This document shows, piece after piece, positions 1 to 11,042 of a stretch of DNA of 64,000 bases (the stretch's first letter is position 1; each line of letters opens with the position of its first letter). Both the position numbers and the translations under genes were made by a program. Origin of the DNA: Symsagittifera roscoffensis (Eukaryota; Xenacoelomorpha; Acoela; Convolutidae); contig NC_087064.1 of NCBI RefSeq assembly GCF_963678635.1, positions 12,555,989 through 12,619,988 of the forward strand. Reading direction: 5' to 3'. The notes under the pieces are model-generated. The model did no database searches, was not told the DNA's origin, and saw nothing but the letters and a program-made list of their open reading frames with translations.

Positions 1-139
1 TGTCGCCTCTAAAGTTACAAAAAAAAAGAGTTGTTTGGGATGATATCAGAGGCTAAAGATTCCCTCAGTTTTCTGTTGATTGCCTTCAGAGCTTCCGCAT
101 TATGGTCTTTCTTCGGAAGTAGTTCAACAAATTCACTTA

Positions 140-451
140 CTACTTTGTGTTTAACTCAGGTATACGGTCACGCAAATCTTTATATGTTTTATTTAAATGT
201 GCATTCTCCGTTTTACTGAAACCATCATTACCAACTATTATTTTGATGTATTTAAACCACACGATTTCTGGATAGAGAGAGTGAAGGTGTCGAGCGCATC
301 TTCCTGATCTACTGTTTACAGCTATCTTATGTTTATTAAATAGATCAAAGTCTTTCGTAGCCTTATAAGCATATTTCATATTTGAATCGCCAACAAACAG
401 AATTTTGTCGTCCAAAAAGACCTTACAATTTACAGTCATAACATAAACCAA
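140..451 (-). pseudogene. SGNH/GDSL-like hydrolase core, copy 1
   Basis: A 103-codon open frame with the pattern ILFVGDSNMKYAY near residue 20 and IIVGNDG near residue 77. These fit SGNH-hydrolase block I (GDS, nucleophile Ser) and block III (GxND, oxyanion Asn). Downstream on the minus strand (below position 140) another frame carries DKLYHLKPEFLDKLAKLM, which could supply the Asp and His of the block V region. The two parts are separated by a stop/frame change seen in every copy, so an intron or an old frameshift lies between them. SGNH-like esterase domains are known in some retroelement ORF1 proteins (CR1-type), but no reverse transcriptase is found nearby. Confidence 0.5.
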
Positions 452-2234
452 TAACGCAGCATGCTAACATTTTCATTCTCTTACTGTTCTTCGGGGGCTA
501 GTAGTTTAGGTGGGGCGTTAAGTTTTCGGGCACTCATAATGGTTCTCTAAAAGTCAAGTAACAATTCAATAGGTGAAGTTTTTAACACAACATGAGCTAC
601 AACTGAAGGATTCAAAGTAAGACGCGTAATTATTAAATTCAAGACGATTGCGGAGGACAAAGTGAAAAATTGACAAGACGCAAGGATGCAATAACGCAGC
701 GATAGCGGATGAAAATCGAAAACTTCTCCATGGCGTACAACTTGAGTTTTATCTTTCTGAGGCTGAGTAACCAAAAACGATCTTGGATGGTGCTCATAAT
801 GTTCTAATTTAAGTCTGGAAAAAACGAAAAAAATTGAAGCATTGTAGCTTAAAGTACGTTTAATTTGACCACGATTTATTTGGTGTTAAAGGTCAGCATT
901 TTCCATGAATAAAATTAGCTTATCGTCAACTGAGTATCGGGTCCCTTGAACAAAAACACTTCGCGGTTCAGAGATCTCATTGTTTGAAAAAATTCTAGGT
1001 TAAAAATAGTGGATTAATCACGTTCGCATTTTCTGGGAACATACTCGCGCCAATCACGAAATTGATTCAACTGATGTCTAACAGCTATATTCTTACATAT
1101 ATTTTTGAAATTGTTTGCGTTATCGGCTACATGATTTATAAAAAATGTGTTTCCTTTCGTATTTCAGAACACTTTGATACAAAAAGGTCTTTCGTATTTC
1201 AGAACACTTTGATACAAAAAGGGTCCTGATGATTTAAGAATGCGAGGATAACGGATCAATTTGTGCTGATTGAAAGTTATGGACTCCGCTGGATACTTCT
1301 CCCTGAATGCAGCCAAATGTTGCTCGAAACAATAACTTCAGTTTTTCCTTGTTTAAGTTTCTAAGCTGAAAAGAAATTATTCAGATGAAACTTACGAATT
1401 AAAACGCCAAGAACTTGATAATCGGCTTCTAAAAGGGCAAGATTCATTAGAAAAGAAAGATACAAATAGTCCAGCAAAAACAATCATGTATCATCCCTAA
1501 CCGGGATAAAATTGCCAATTATTAGAAGCAGAAAACGGAGTAGAGTAAATATTTGGTCATACTTCTGCTTGAAATGCACTTAACTCTATCAGAACTGGTT
1601 TCTGACAGCTTTCCGTCAATATCACGACCGTACCCAAAATGATTAAACCTATATTTTAAATTGCTGTGTTATCGGACTTAACATTTGAATTATCATTCAT
1701 CAAAACTTCATTAGCTAGCTTACATCGGTTAAGAGCCAAGTATGTTTCATGTTGTAATATGTCTATTGAAAGTGGAAAAACACGTATAACTTCTTCCACA
1801 TCCCTCCAAAGGACAGTCAAAAGTAAATTCTTTTTTCTGCAACAAACTGAAATGCTGCTTTAAGTTTACATTACTGAGTGTAACTGGTACAGGGCATAGG
1901 TTGCAATCAGCGGTAAACATGTCGTTATTATATAAACTACTTACTGCGCCAAACTTGTTTCGGAAGACTTACGCGATCCAGAAGCAATGTTTGAATCTAA
2001 ATTGAGCGCAGAGTTAGTGGGTCACATTGGGAATTTCATCATGGTCTATTGAACTTGTTGGTATTTTGTTTATACATACTAATTGATCACCTGCATTTTC
2101 TGTTAATTCAGTCATTTCTGTTACCTCAGTAACATGATTATTTTCAATGCTTAAGTTTTCCACTTTCGAATTTTCTAGATTCTTAAAGGAAACGCCTACA
2201 GTACTTTGTTCTACTTCACACACCTCATTGATTC

Positions 2235-2558
2235 TCACAAGGTTCGGTTCGTTGTTCCGCACAGTAACGACAAAAGCTTTTGCCAGACCGCGTTCTTATT
2301 GAGAGTCTTGACGTTACCTTGCCTACCTGCTTTGATGTATGATACTTGCTGTAAGGACACAGGCTGAACTCTATATTGTCTCAAAAAAGACTTACCGTAC
2401 TTAACCGTTATTTCAGATCCTTTTTCAATATTAGCAGCAGTTCGCAGAAGCACCACGCCCTTTTTGCATTTTTGAACTTCGTAACTACAATTTGACTCAC
2501 AATCATGATTATTAAAATAAAGTGGTCCCTGCATTGAGTAAGAACAACCATCTTTCAC
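2235..2558 (-). pseudogene. SET domain C-terminal half, copy 1
   Basis: The frame encodes GPLYFNNHDCESNCSYEV followed by a Gly/Val/Leu strand and IEKGSEITVKYG. This is the SET-domain pseudoknot region (NHxCxPNC, then GEEIT.xYG), closest in pattern to SUV4-20-type H4K20 methyltransferases by eye. In this copy the Pro of NHDCEPNC is Ser. The N-terminal SET half, present in the copies at 16382-16777 and 26728-27188, is absent, so the methyltransferase fold cannot be complete. The remaining ~50 residues after KYG read through without a stop. Confidence 0.6.
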
Positions 2559-3224
2559 AAGTAGAAGATTTTTGAAAAAACAAGTCGGTGGTTTTTTTCC
2601 AGTTTTTTGCGTTGATTACTCTTTTCCAACTGTCAGTTGGCTATGTTCAAATCGACGGCTAATGCGTCATAATTGGCTTGCGTCGCTTAGCAATTATGCA
2701 GACTCCTAATTGGCGTGCGTCACTCAAAAATTTTGTAGACTCGAAGTTTTACTCATTCAGGTTTTCCAAAAATTCGACTTTGTTTCTTTAAATATCTGTC
2801 CTATTTGCAATTTTGTTTTTGTTGTTGGTGATCTCGCCAACTCGATTTGTTAAACAAAATTGTTTCTTTTTCTTTTTTTCGTCTTAATAAGTTTGAGTAA
2901 TGAGCGAAAAAGTTGTTATGAGCATGTGTTTAATTTTTTTTATTGTGAGGGTTCTTATTTTTTAAAATCAGGGAGGTCAGAACATTCCGTGCTATTTGCA
3001 CAACAACCGGCTATCCTTGTTTAATTTTGAAATTGATTTTTTTTTCATTTTGGAGCTCATTTGTGCAGTTTTTCTTGTCTTTGCGAATTGCAAATTTGTT
3101 TTTGCGGAGTTTCAATAAGTTGGACGAGATTGTAGAGATCAGAGTATATCAAAGTCTTATGTACTAACGCAAAGGGAGGGGCTGTCAAATCAGATATTAA
3201 AAGTGTTATTTTTTTCATTTGTAG
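2559..3224. other. noncoding spacer / SPIN90-like intron
   Basis: T-rich sequence without coding signal, ending in a pyrimidine tract and the acceptor AG of the SPIN90-like exon (3223-3224). It includes a diverged 37-bp direct repeat (units begin at about 2671 and 2708, AATTGGCKTGCGTC). The same sequence is at 8852-9517 and, truncated, at 15160-15753. Confidence 0.6.
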
Positions 3225-4201
3225 AAATGTGGATCCCCTATGGAACTTTCACCCTAGCGGCCCTGCTGCTTGTGAATCCAACAGTGGTAGGAGTTCGAGC
3301 AGTGTGTTGAAGATGATGATTGACATCTTCTCGAGCAAGGCTGCCCTGAAGAAGATCTACACTACTGACCAAAAAGTCATTCTGGACGTCATCCTCTCCG
3401 TCATGCACGAACTCAGTCCAGGTCAGTCTTCATTTGAAGGTTCGGTGGTAAAGTTAGCGCCATATTTCTTGGCAAGTGGCCGAGAAGCTAGTGGAACAAG
3501 TTTATTTCATCGCTTTCGGTATGCTTGTTTTCTGCAATTGCTGTTAAAAACAAAAAAAAACTTTGAGTGAAAATTGATTTAATGGTAAATAGTTTCAAAG
3601 AATGGCTACGATTTTATTAGAACTATACCATAACTTCGAAATAGATGCACAAAAAACGGCAAGAAATAAGTCGAAAAGATGCTAATTTTTCGATGTTATA
3701 CGGTTTTGTTGTCTCGATTTATCGAAAAGGTACTTCTCTTCTGCTGTCTAAGAAAACAAAATTTACTTGTGTAGAAAACGGACGGTGTAGATTGGTCACC
3801 CTATTGTTTTCTATATTAGACGGTGATTTTTACTCTTTCTAGAATTTGAATGTTGGAATGGTTGCACGTGGATTTCAATGTTTTAATAATTTTGTTTTTG
3901 AGTTTGTCTGATTCCATGTTATTCTGATGCAATTTTCCGATATGTCAACTGCTTGGTTTTAAGTCAATTGCTGGAATTGGCATGTTACAACTTGTGGTTT
4001 TTAGGATCTCAACAGCGAGTAGATATGATGTCGCTACTGGACCTGGCAGTCAAGAATTTTGTGGTGTCTCAAGCTAGAGAGAACGAACAGCCCCGCTATA
4101 AATACAACGAGCTCATACGTCTCGTTCAACCAATCAGCGAACAGATAGACTGCCTGGAAGAGGCACTCATCGCCAGAAGCATTCTCTCCCACCTGACTTA
4201 A
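3225..4201 (+). CDS. last two exons of a SPIN90/NCKIPSD-like gene, copy 1
   Basis: Exon A 3225-3421 (acceptor CATTTGTAG, donor CCAG|GTCAGT) and exon B 4005-4201 (acceptor GGTTTTTAG, stop TAA 4199-4201) join in phase across a 583-bp intron. Together they encode about 130 residues, with YTTDQKVILDVILSVMHELS in the middle. This resembles the helical leucine-rich domain of SPIN90/NCKIPSD and yeast Ldb17 (YTNDxKVLxDIxxRQLxDLSxG), actin-nucleation regulators that bind Arp2/3. The family call is from memory of this pattern and is moderate. GC-rich exons in AT-rich flanks support real coding. Upstream exons are outside the window. A second copy is at 9518-10494. Confidence 0.55.
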
Positions 4202-4749
4202 CTGGACACAACTGATTCCGATTCCCTCTGTCTTTTAAATGAAATAATGCGATAGTAAATTTTGGCAGAGTATAACTATTTATAAACAAAGGAGGCATCT
4301 GAACTTGTGCATTATTTAATGCAATCAAATTAAGAGGGCGCATCTGTGTACACGCTCCGCCCGCAAGTTTGAAAATTAAAGAATATTTCAGGTCTTGACC
4401 TGTGATGTCCAGTTAAAAAAGTAAAACCGATGTTTTAACCATTAACCAATTAACTTGACTCTTGACCGAAACCGCATATTCCCGGCAGGGTGATCTTCTG
4501 AAATCAGTTGTCAATTACTTTCCTAGAGTGTGACTTATCAATCATGAGCCAATTTAATGATGCTCACTGGTATTCCCCATTCTGATATGCATTTTGCGAA
4601 ACTATCCCGATCTTTTCATGGCATTGGTTGGAATTAACGGTAATTACACAAACGAAGCGTAGTGCATCATTACGAAGCATTTCTTTCTAACCTAAGTCGC
4701 AAATGAAAGTGCTCATTTTGTGGAACTTTTGGTATATTTCAATTTAATC
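4202..4749. other. 3' flank of SPIN90-like gene with SINE-like fragment
   Basis: Noncoding sequence after the stop codon. At about 4375 the string ATTAAA could serve as a weak polyadenylation signal. The segment 4640-4740 (ATTACGAAG ... AAAGTGCTCATTTTG) matches the 5' part of the repeat at about 39120-39195, so it is a dispersed repeat fragment. Copy 2 has the same at 10495-11042. Confidence 0.45.
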
Positions 4750-6137
4750 TTACAAGTGGTATCAAGTCACAATTCTATTCAAAGTTTCAAGCTAGTAGAG
4801 CCTTTGTTGAAGTTCAAAGCTAAAACCAAAAAAATGATATGAAGTCACAATTCATTTCGAAGACTCAAGTCAAAACCACCTTTGTTGAACCTAACGCTCA
4901 ACAATAAAATCGAAAAAGTGGTATCAAGTCACAATTCAATTCAAAATTTCAAATTGGAAGCGACTTTGTTGAAGTTAAAGCTCAAAGTTGAAATTAAAAA
5001 AATAATATCAAGTCAATTCAATTCAAAGTTTCAATTTGGAATCGATTTTGTTGAAGTTACAGCTCAAAAGTAAAATTAAAAAAGTGGTATCAAGTCACAA
5101 TTCAATTCAAAGTTTCAAGTTGGAAGCGACTTTGTTAAGTTACCGTTCGAAGTTAAAATTAAAAAAAATTGGTATCAAGTCACAATTCAATTCAATGTTC
5201 CAAGTTGGAGGCGTTTTTGCTGAAGTTGAAGCTGAAATTTAAAACGAAAAAGTTGGTATAAAGTCACATTTCAATTCAGAGTTTCAAGTTAGTAGAGCCT
5301 TTGTTGAAGTTAAAGCTCAAAGTTAAAACCAAAAAAATGATAAGAAGTCAAAATTCATTTCGAAGACTTAAGTCAAAACAACCTTTGTTGAATCTAACGC
5401 TCAACAATAAAATCGAAAAAGTGGTATCAAGTCACAATTCAATTCAAAGTTTCAAGATAAAAGAGCCTTTGTTGAAGTTAAACCTCAAAGATAAAATTGA
5501 AAAAGTGTTATCAAGTCACAATTCAATTCAAAATTTCAAATTGGAAGCGACTTTGTTGAAGTTAAAGCTCAAAGTTGAAATTAAAAAAGTAATTTCAATT
5601 CAATTCGATTCAAAGTTTCAATTTGGAACCGACTTTGTTGAAGTTATAGCTCAAAAGTAAAATTAAAAAAGCGGTAACAAGTCACAATTCAATTCAAAGT
5701 TTCAAGTTGGAAGCGACTTTGTTGAAGTTACAGCTAATGAATTTAAAAAGGGTTATCAAGTCACAATTCAATTCAAAGTTTCAAATTGTAAGCGCCTTTG
5801 TTGAAGTTACAGCTAAAGGTTAAAAGCAAAAAAGTGATATGAAGTCACAATTCATTTCGAAGACTCAAGTCAATACCACTTTTGTTTAACGTAACGCTCA
5901 ACAATAAAATCTGAAAAGTGGTATCAAGTAACAATTCAATTCAAAGTTTCAAGATAAATGAGCCTTTTTTGAAGTCGAACCTCAAAGTTGAACTGAAAAA
6001 AGTGTTATCAAAACAATTCAAATCAAAGTTTCAAGATCGAAACGCCTTTGTTGAAGTTACAGCTGAAAGTTAAAAATGAAAAAGTGTTATCAAATCATAA
6101 TTTATTTCAAATTGGAAACGACTTTGTTGAAATTACT
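4750..6137. repeat. 84-bp minisatellite array, copy 1
   Basis: Sixteen or so diverged tandem units, recognised by recurring TATCAAGTCACAATTC and TTTGTTGAAGTTA. Unit starts (TCAAGTCAC) at about 4762, 4840, 4924, 5008, 5090, 5175 and 5259 give a spacing mostly of 84 bp. Because 84 is a multiple of three, a 28-residue repeat stays open in one frame for up to 119 codons (5301-5660). Frame breaks elsewhere and lack of codon conservation argue against a real protein now. The array ends at the junction with the 3' end of the next gene Y copy. Confidence 0.9.
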
Positions 6138-6190
6138 TTGGGCGACCTTTTCTTTGTTTTTTTAAAGTGGGAAGATTGTTTTAGTAATTT

Positions 6191-6744
6191 TTACATTTCC
6201 TTCTTTACGAATTTTTCGATCATAGTTCTACAACAGTTGGCCATTAACTTTGCAAGTTTGTCCAAAAATTCCGGTTTCAGATGGTAGAGTTTGTCGCCTC
6301 TAAAGTTACAAGGAAAAATAGAGTTGTTTGGGATGATATCAGAGGCTAAAGATTCCTTCAGTTTTCTGTTGATTGCCTTCAGAGCTTCCGCATTATGGTC
6401 TTTCTTCGGAAGTAGTTCAACAAATTCACTTACTACTTTGTGTTTAACTCAGGTATACGGTCACGCAAATCTTTATATGTTTTATTTAAATGTGCATTCT
6501 CCGTTTTACTGAAACCATCATTACCAACTATTATTTTGATGTATTTAAACCACACGATTTCTGGATAGAGAGAGTGAAGGTGTCGAGCGCATCTTCCTGA
6601 TCTACTGTTTACAGCTATCTTATGTTTATTAAATAGATCAAAGTCTTTCGTAGCCTTATAAGCATATTTCATATTTGAATCGCCAACAAACAGAATTTTG
6701 TCGTCCAAAAAGACCTTACAATTTACAGTCATAACATAAACCAA
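6191..6744 (-). pseudogene. SGNH/GDSL-like domain with C-terminus, copy 2
   Basis: Shows both parts of the putative hydrolase. The GDSN and GND blocks lie in 6744-6433. A second open stretch (about 6425-6191) reads ELLPKKDHNAEALKAINRKL early and DKLYHLKPEFLDKLAKLM late, ending at a TAA. The D..(x)H spacing in DKLYH is one residue longer than the usual DxxH. The two stretches are in different frames at about 6433, where all copies share a stop pair after ...RIPELNTK. Confidence 0.5.
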
Positions 6745-8527
6745 TAACGCAGCATGCTAACATTTTCATTCTCTTACTGTTCTTCGGGGGCTAGTAGTTT
6801 AGGTGGGGCGTTAAGTTTTCGGGCACTCATAATGGTTCTCTAAAAGTCAAGTAACAATTCAATAGGTGAAGTTTTTAACACAACATGAGCTACAACTGAA
6901 GGATTCAAAGTAAGACGCGTAATTATTAAATTCAAGACGATTGCGGAGGACAAAGTGAAAAATTGACAAGACGCAAGGATGCAATAACGCAGCGATAGCG
7001 GATGAAAATCGAAAACTTCTCCATGGCGTACAACTTGAGTTTTATCTTTCTGAGGCTGAGTAACCAAAAACGATCTTGGATGGTGCTCATAATGTTCTAA
7101 TTTAAGTCTGGAAAAAACGAAAAAAATTGAAGCATTGTAGCTTAAAGTACGTTTAATTTGACCACGATTTATTTGGTGTTAAAGGTCAGCATTTTCCATG
7201 AATAAAATTAGCTTATCGTCAACTGAGTATCGGGTCCCTTGAACAAAAACACTTCGCGGTTCAGAGATCTCATTGTTTGAAAAAATTCTAGGTTAAAAAT
7301 AGTGGATTAATCACGTTCGCATTTTCTGGGAACATACTCGCGCCAATCACGAAATTGATTCAACTGATGTCTAACAGCTATATTCTTACATATATTTTTG
7401 AAATTGTTTGCGTTATCGGCTACATGATTTATAAAAAATGTGTTTCCTTTCGTATTTCAGAACACTTTGATACAAAAAGGTCTTTCGTATTTCAGAACAC
7501 TTTGATACAAAAAGGGTCCTGATGATTTAAGAATGCGAGGATAACGGATCAATTTGTGCTGATTGAAAGTTATGGACTCCGCTGGATACTTCTCCCTGAA
7601 TGCAGCCAAATGTTGCTCGAAACAATAACTTCAGTTTTTCCTTGTTTAAGTTTCTAAGCTGAAAAGAAATTATTCAGATGAAACTTACGAATTAAAACGC
7701 CAAGAACTTGATAATCGGCTTCTAAAAGGGCAAGATTCATTAGAAAAGAAAGATACAAATAGTCCAGCAAAAACAATCATGTATCATCCCTAACCGGGAT
7801 AAAATTGCCAATTATTAGAAGCAGAAAACGGAGTAGAGTAAATATTTGGTCATACTTCTGCTTGAAATGCACTTAACTCTATCAGAACTGGTTTCTGACA
7901 GCTTTCCGTCAATATCACGACCGTACCCAAAATGATTAAACCTATATTTTAAATTGCTGTGTTATCGGACTTAACATTTGAATTATCATTCATCAAAACT
8001 TCATTAGCTAGCTTACATCGGTTAAGAGCCAAGTATGTTTCATGTTGTAATATGTCTATTGAAAGTGGAAAAACACGTATAACTTCTTCCACATCCCTCC
8101 AAAGGACAGTCAAAAGTAAATTCTTTTTTCTGCAACAAACTGAAATGCTGCTTTAAGTTTACATTACTGAGTGTAACTGGTACAGGGCATAGGTTGCAAT
8201 CAGCGGTAAACATGTCGTTATTATATAAACTACTTACTGCGCCAAACTTGTTTCGGAAGACTTACGCGATCCAGAAGCAATGTTTGAATCTAAATTGAGC
8301 GCAGAGTTAGTGGGTCACATTGGGAATTTCATCATGGTCTATTGAACTTGTTGGTATTTTGTTTATACATACTAATTGATCACCTGCATTTTCTGTTAAT
8401 TCAGTCATTTCTGTTACCTCAGTAACATGATTATTTTCAATGCTTAAGTTTTCCACTTTCGAATTTTCTAGATTCTTAAAGGAAACGCCTACAGTACTTT
8501 GTTCTACTTCACACACCTCATTGATTC

Positions 8528-8851
8528 TCACAAGGTTCGGTTCGTTGTTCCGCACAGTAACGACAAAAGCTTTTGCCAGACCGCGTTCTTATTGAGAGTC
8601 TTGACGTTACCTTGCCTACCTGCTTTGATGTATGATACTTGCTGTAAGGACACAGGCTGAACTCTATATTGTCTCAAAAAAGACTTACCGTACTTAACCG
8701 TTATTTCAGATCCTTTTTCAATATTAGCAGCAGTTCGCAGAAGCACCACGCCCTTTTTGCATTTTTGAACTTCGTAACTACAATTTGACTCACAATCATG
8801 ATTATTAAAATAAAGTGGTCCCTGCATTGAGTAAGAACAACCATCTTTCAC
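8528..8851 (-). pseudogene. SET domain C-terminal half, copy 2
   Basis: Same 107-codon frame as at 2235-2558 with no amino-acid difference that I can see. It holds the NHDC/NC and EITVKYG motifs but lacks the N-terminal SET half. Confidence 0.6.
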
Positions 8852-9517
8852 AAGTAGAAGATTTTTGAAAAAACAAGTCGGTGGTTTTTTTCCAGTTTTT
8901 TGCGTTGATTACTCTTTTCCAACTGTCAGTTGGCTATGTTCAAATCGACGGCTAATGCGTCATAATTGGCTTGCGTCGCTTAGCAATTATGCAGACTCCT
9001 AATTGGCGTGCGTCACTCAAAAATTTTGTAGACTCGAAGTTTTACTCATTCAGGTTTTCCAAAAATTCGACTTTGTTTCTTTAAATATCTGTCCTATTTG
9101 CAATTTTGTTTTTGTTGTTGGTGATCTCGCCAACTCGATTTGTTAAACAAAATTGTTTCTTTTTCTTTTTTTCGTCTTAATAAGTTTGAGTAATGAGCGA
9201 AAAAGTTGTTATGAGCATGTGTTTAATTTTTTTTATTGTGAGGGTTCTTATTTTTTAAAATCAGGGAGGTCAGAACATTCCGTGCTATTTGCACAACAAC
9301 CGGCTATCCTTGTTTAATTTTGAAATTGATTTTTTTTTCATTTTGGAGCTCATTTGTGCAGTTTTTCTTGTCTTTGCGAATTGCAAATTTGTTTTTGCGG
9401 AGTTTCAATAAGTTGGACGAGATTGTAGAGATCAGAGTATATCAAAGTCTTATGTACTAACGCAAAGGGAGGGGCTGTCAAATCAGATATTAAAAGTGTT
9501 ATTTTTTTCATTTGTAG

Positions 9518-10494
9518 AAATGTGGATCCCCTATGGAACTTTCACCCTAGCGGCCCTGCTGCTTGTGAATCCAACAGTGGTAGGAGTTCGAGCAGTGTGT
9601 TGAAGATGATGATTGACATCTTCTCGAGCAAGGCTGCCCTGAAGAAGATCTACACTACTGACCAAAAAGTCATTCTGGACGTCATCCTCTCCGTCATGCA
9701 CGAACTCAGTCCAGGTCAGTCTTCATTTGAAGGTTCGGTGGTAAAGTTAGCGCCATATTTCTTGGCAAGTGGCCGAGAAGCTAGTGGAACAAGTTTATTT
9801 CATCGCTTTCGGTATGCTTGTTTTCTGCAATTGCTGTTAAAAACAAAAAAAAACTTTGAGTGAAAATTGATTTAATGGTAAATAGTTTCAAAGAATGGCT
9901 ACGATTTTATTAGAACTATACCATAACTTCGAAATAGATGCACAAAAAACGGCAAGAAATAAGTCGAAAAGATGCTAATTTTTCGATGTTATACGGTTTT
10001 GTTGTCTCGATTTATCGAAAAGGTACTTCTCTTCTGCTGTCTAAGAAAACAAAATTTACTTGTGTAGAAAACGGACGGTGTAGATTGGTCACCCTATTGT
10101 TTTCTATATTAGACGGTGATTTTTACTCTTTCTAGAATTTGAATGTTGGAATGGTTGCACGTGGATTTCAATGTTTTAATAATTTTGTTTTTGAGTTTGT
10201 CTGATTCCATGTTATTCTGATGCAATTTTCCGATATGTCAACTGCTTGGTTTTAAGTCAATTGCTGGAATTGGCATGTTAAAACTTGTGGTTTTTAGGAT
10301 CTCAACGGCGAGTAGATATGATGTCGCTACTGGACCTGGCAGTCAAGAATTTTGTGGTGTCTCAAGCTAGAGAGAACGAACAGCCCCGCTATAAATACAA
10401 CGAGCTCATAAGTCTCGTTCAACCAATCAGCGAACAGATAGACTGCCTGGAAGAGGCACTCATCGCCAGAAGCATTCTCTCCCACCTGACTTAA
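9518..10494 (+). CDS. last two exons of a SPIN90/NCKIPSD-like gene, copy 2
   Basis: Exon A 9518-9714 is identical in coding sequence to copy 1. Exon B 10298-10494 differs by two missense changes: Gln to Arg in GSQ(Q/R)RVDMM and Arg to Ser in NELI(R/S)LVQ. Splice sites, phase and the TAA stop are intact. A transcript entering the array from upstream could in principle splice to either copy. Only one full parent gene is expected, so at least one copy is probably a 3' duplicate without its own promoter and N-terminal exons. Confidence 0.5.
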
Positions 10495-11042
10495 CTGGAC
10501 ACAACTGATTCCGATTCCCTCTGTCTTTTAAATGAAATAATGCGATAGTAAATTTTGGCAGAGTATAACTATTTATAAACAAAGGAGGCATCTGAACTTG
10601 TGCATTATTTAATGCAATCAAATTAAGAGGGCGCATCTGTGTACACGCTCCGCCCGCAAGTTTGAAAATTAAAGAATATTTCAGGTCTTGACCTGTGATG
10701 TCCAGTTAAAAAAGTAAAACCGATGTTTTAACCATTAACCAATTAACTTGACTCTTGACCGAAACAGCATATTCCCGGCAGGGTGATCTTCTGAAATCAG
10801 TTGTCAATTACTTTCCTAGAGTGTGACTTATCAATCATGAGCCAATTTAATGATGCTCACTGGTATTCCCCATTCTGATATGCATTTTGCGAAACTATCC
10901 CGATCTTTTCATGGCATTGGTTGGAATTAACGGTAATTACACAAACGAAGCGTAGTGCATCATTACGAAGCATTTCTTTCTAACCTAAGTCGCAAATGAA
11001 AGTGCTCATTTTGTGGAACTTTTGGTATATTTCAATTTAATC

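Larger units (their letters stand above)
1..2558 (-). pseudogene. gene Y copy 1: decayed SET / C2H2 / SGNH gene
   Basis: Reading 5' to 3' on the minus strand, the blocks are: the C-terminal half of a SET domain (2558-2370, with NNHDC..NC and EITVKYG motifs), an acidic Ser/Glu-rich stretch (2262-2014), two C2H2 fingers (about 1990-1660, broken by a 2-nt change), an exon starting CFEQHLAAFREKY (about 1330-1000, disrupted), a block without known domain (774-547), and an SGNH/GDSL-like domain (451-1) with GDSN and GND motifs. The N-terminal half of the SET exon is missing. The frames are out of register between blocks, so this is not a working gene. Whether the SET and SGNH parts were one protein or two neighbouring genes is not settled. 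Confidence 0.7.
1..6291. repeat. 6.29-kb tandem unit, copy 1
   Basis: The sequence from the window start to about 6291 recurs almost base for base from 6292 (offset 6,293 bp). I noticed about ten single-base differences. In order the unit contains a degenerate SGNH/C2H2/SET gene on the minus strand, the last two exons of a SPIN90-like gene on the plus strand, and an 84-bp minisatellite. The left end of the array lies outside the window, so the true unit boundary is unknown. A direct duplication of about 34 bp (around 1158-1226) is fixed in all copies and therefore predates the array. Confidence 0.95.
6191..8851 (-). pseudogene. gene Y copy 2: decayed SET / C2H2 / SGNH gene
   Basis: Essentially identical to copy 1, now with its 3' end visible. 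SET half 8851-8528, acidic stretch 8555-8307, C2H2 fingers about 8283-7953 (frame broken), the CFEQHLAAF exon region about 7620-7290, unassigned block 7067-6840, SGNH core 6744-6433 and C-terminal part to a TAA at 6191-6193 (ending ...EKFVKKEM). The 3' end abuts the 84-bp minisatellite. It carries the same breaks as copy 1, so these predate the duplication. Confidence 0.7.

Noticed and set aside
1666-1863. Plus-strand open frame repeated in each 6.29-kb unit (also 7959-8156, 14267-14464)
   Set aside because: It is the antisense of the C2H2 exon of gene Y; the zinc-finger pattern is on the minus strand.
3645-3842. 65-codon frame between the two SPIN90-like exons
   Set aside because: Lies inside the intron, AT-rich, no conserved pattern; its persistence in copy 2 only reflects the recent duplication.
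4882-5660. Lys/Leu-rich open frames of 63-119 codons
   Set aside because: They fall entirely in the 84-bp minisatellite and are explained by its multiple-of-three period; stops interrupt the frame between units.
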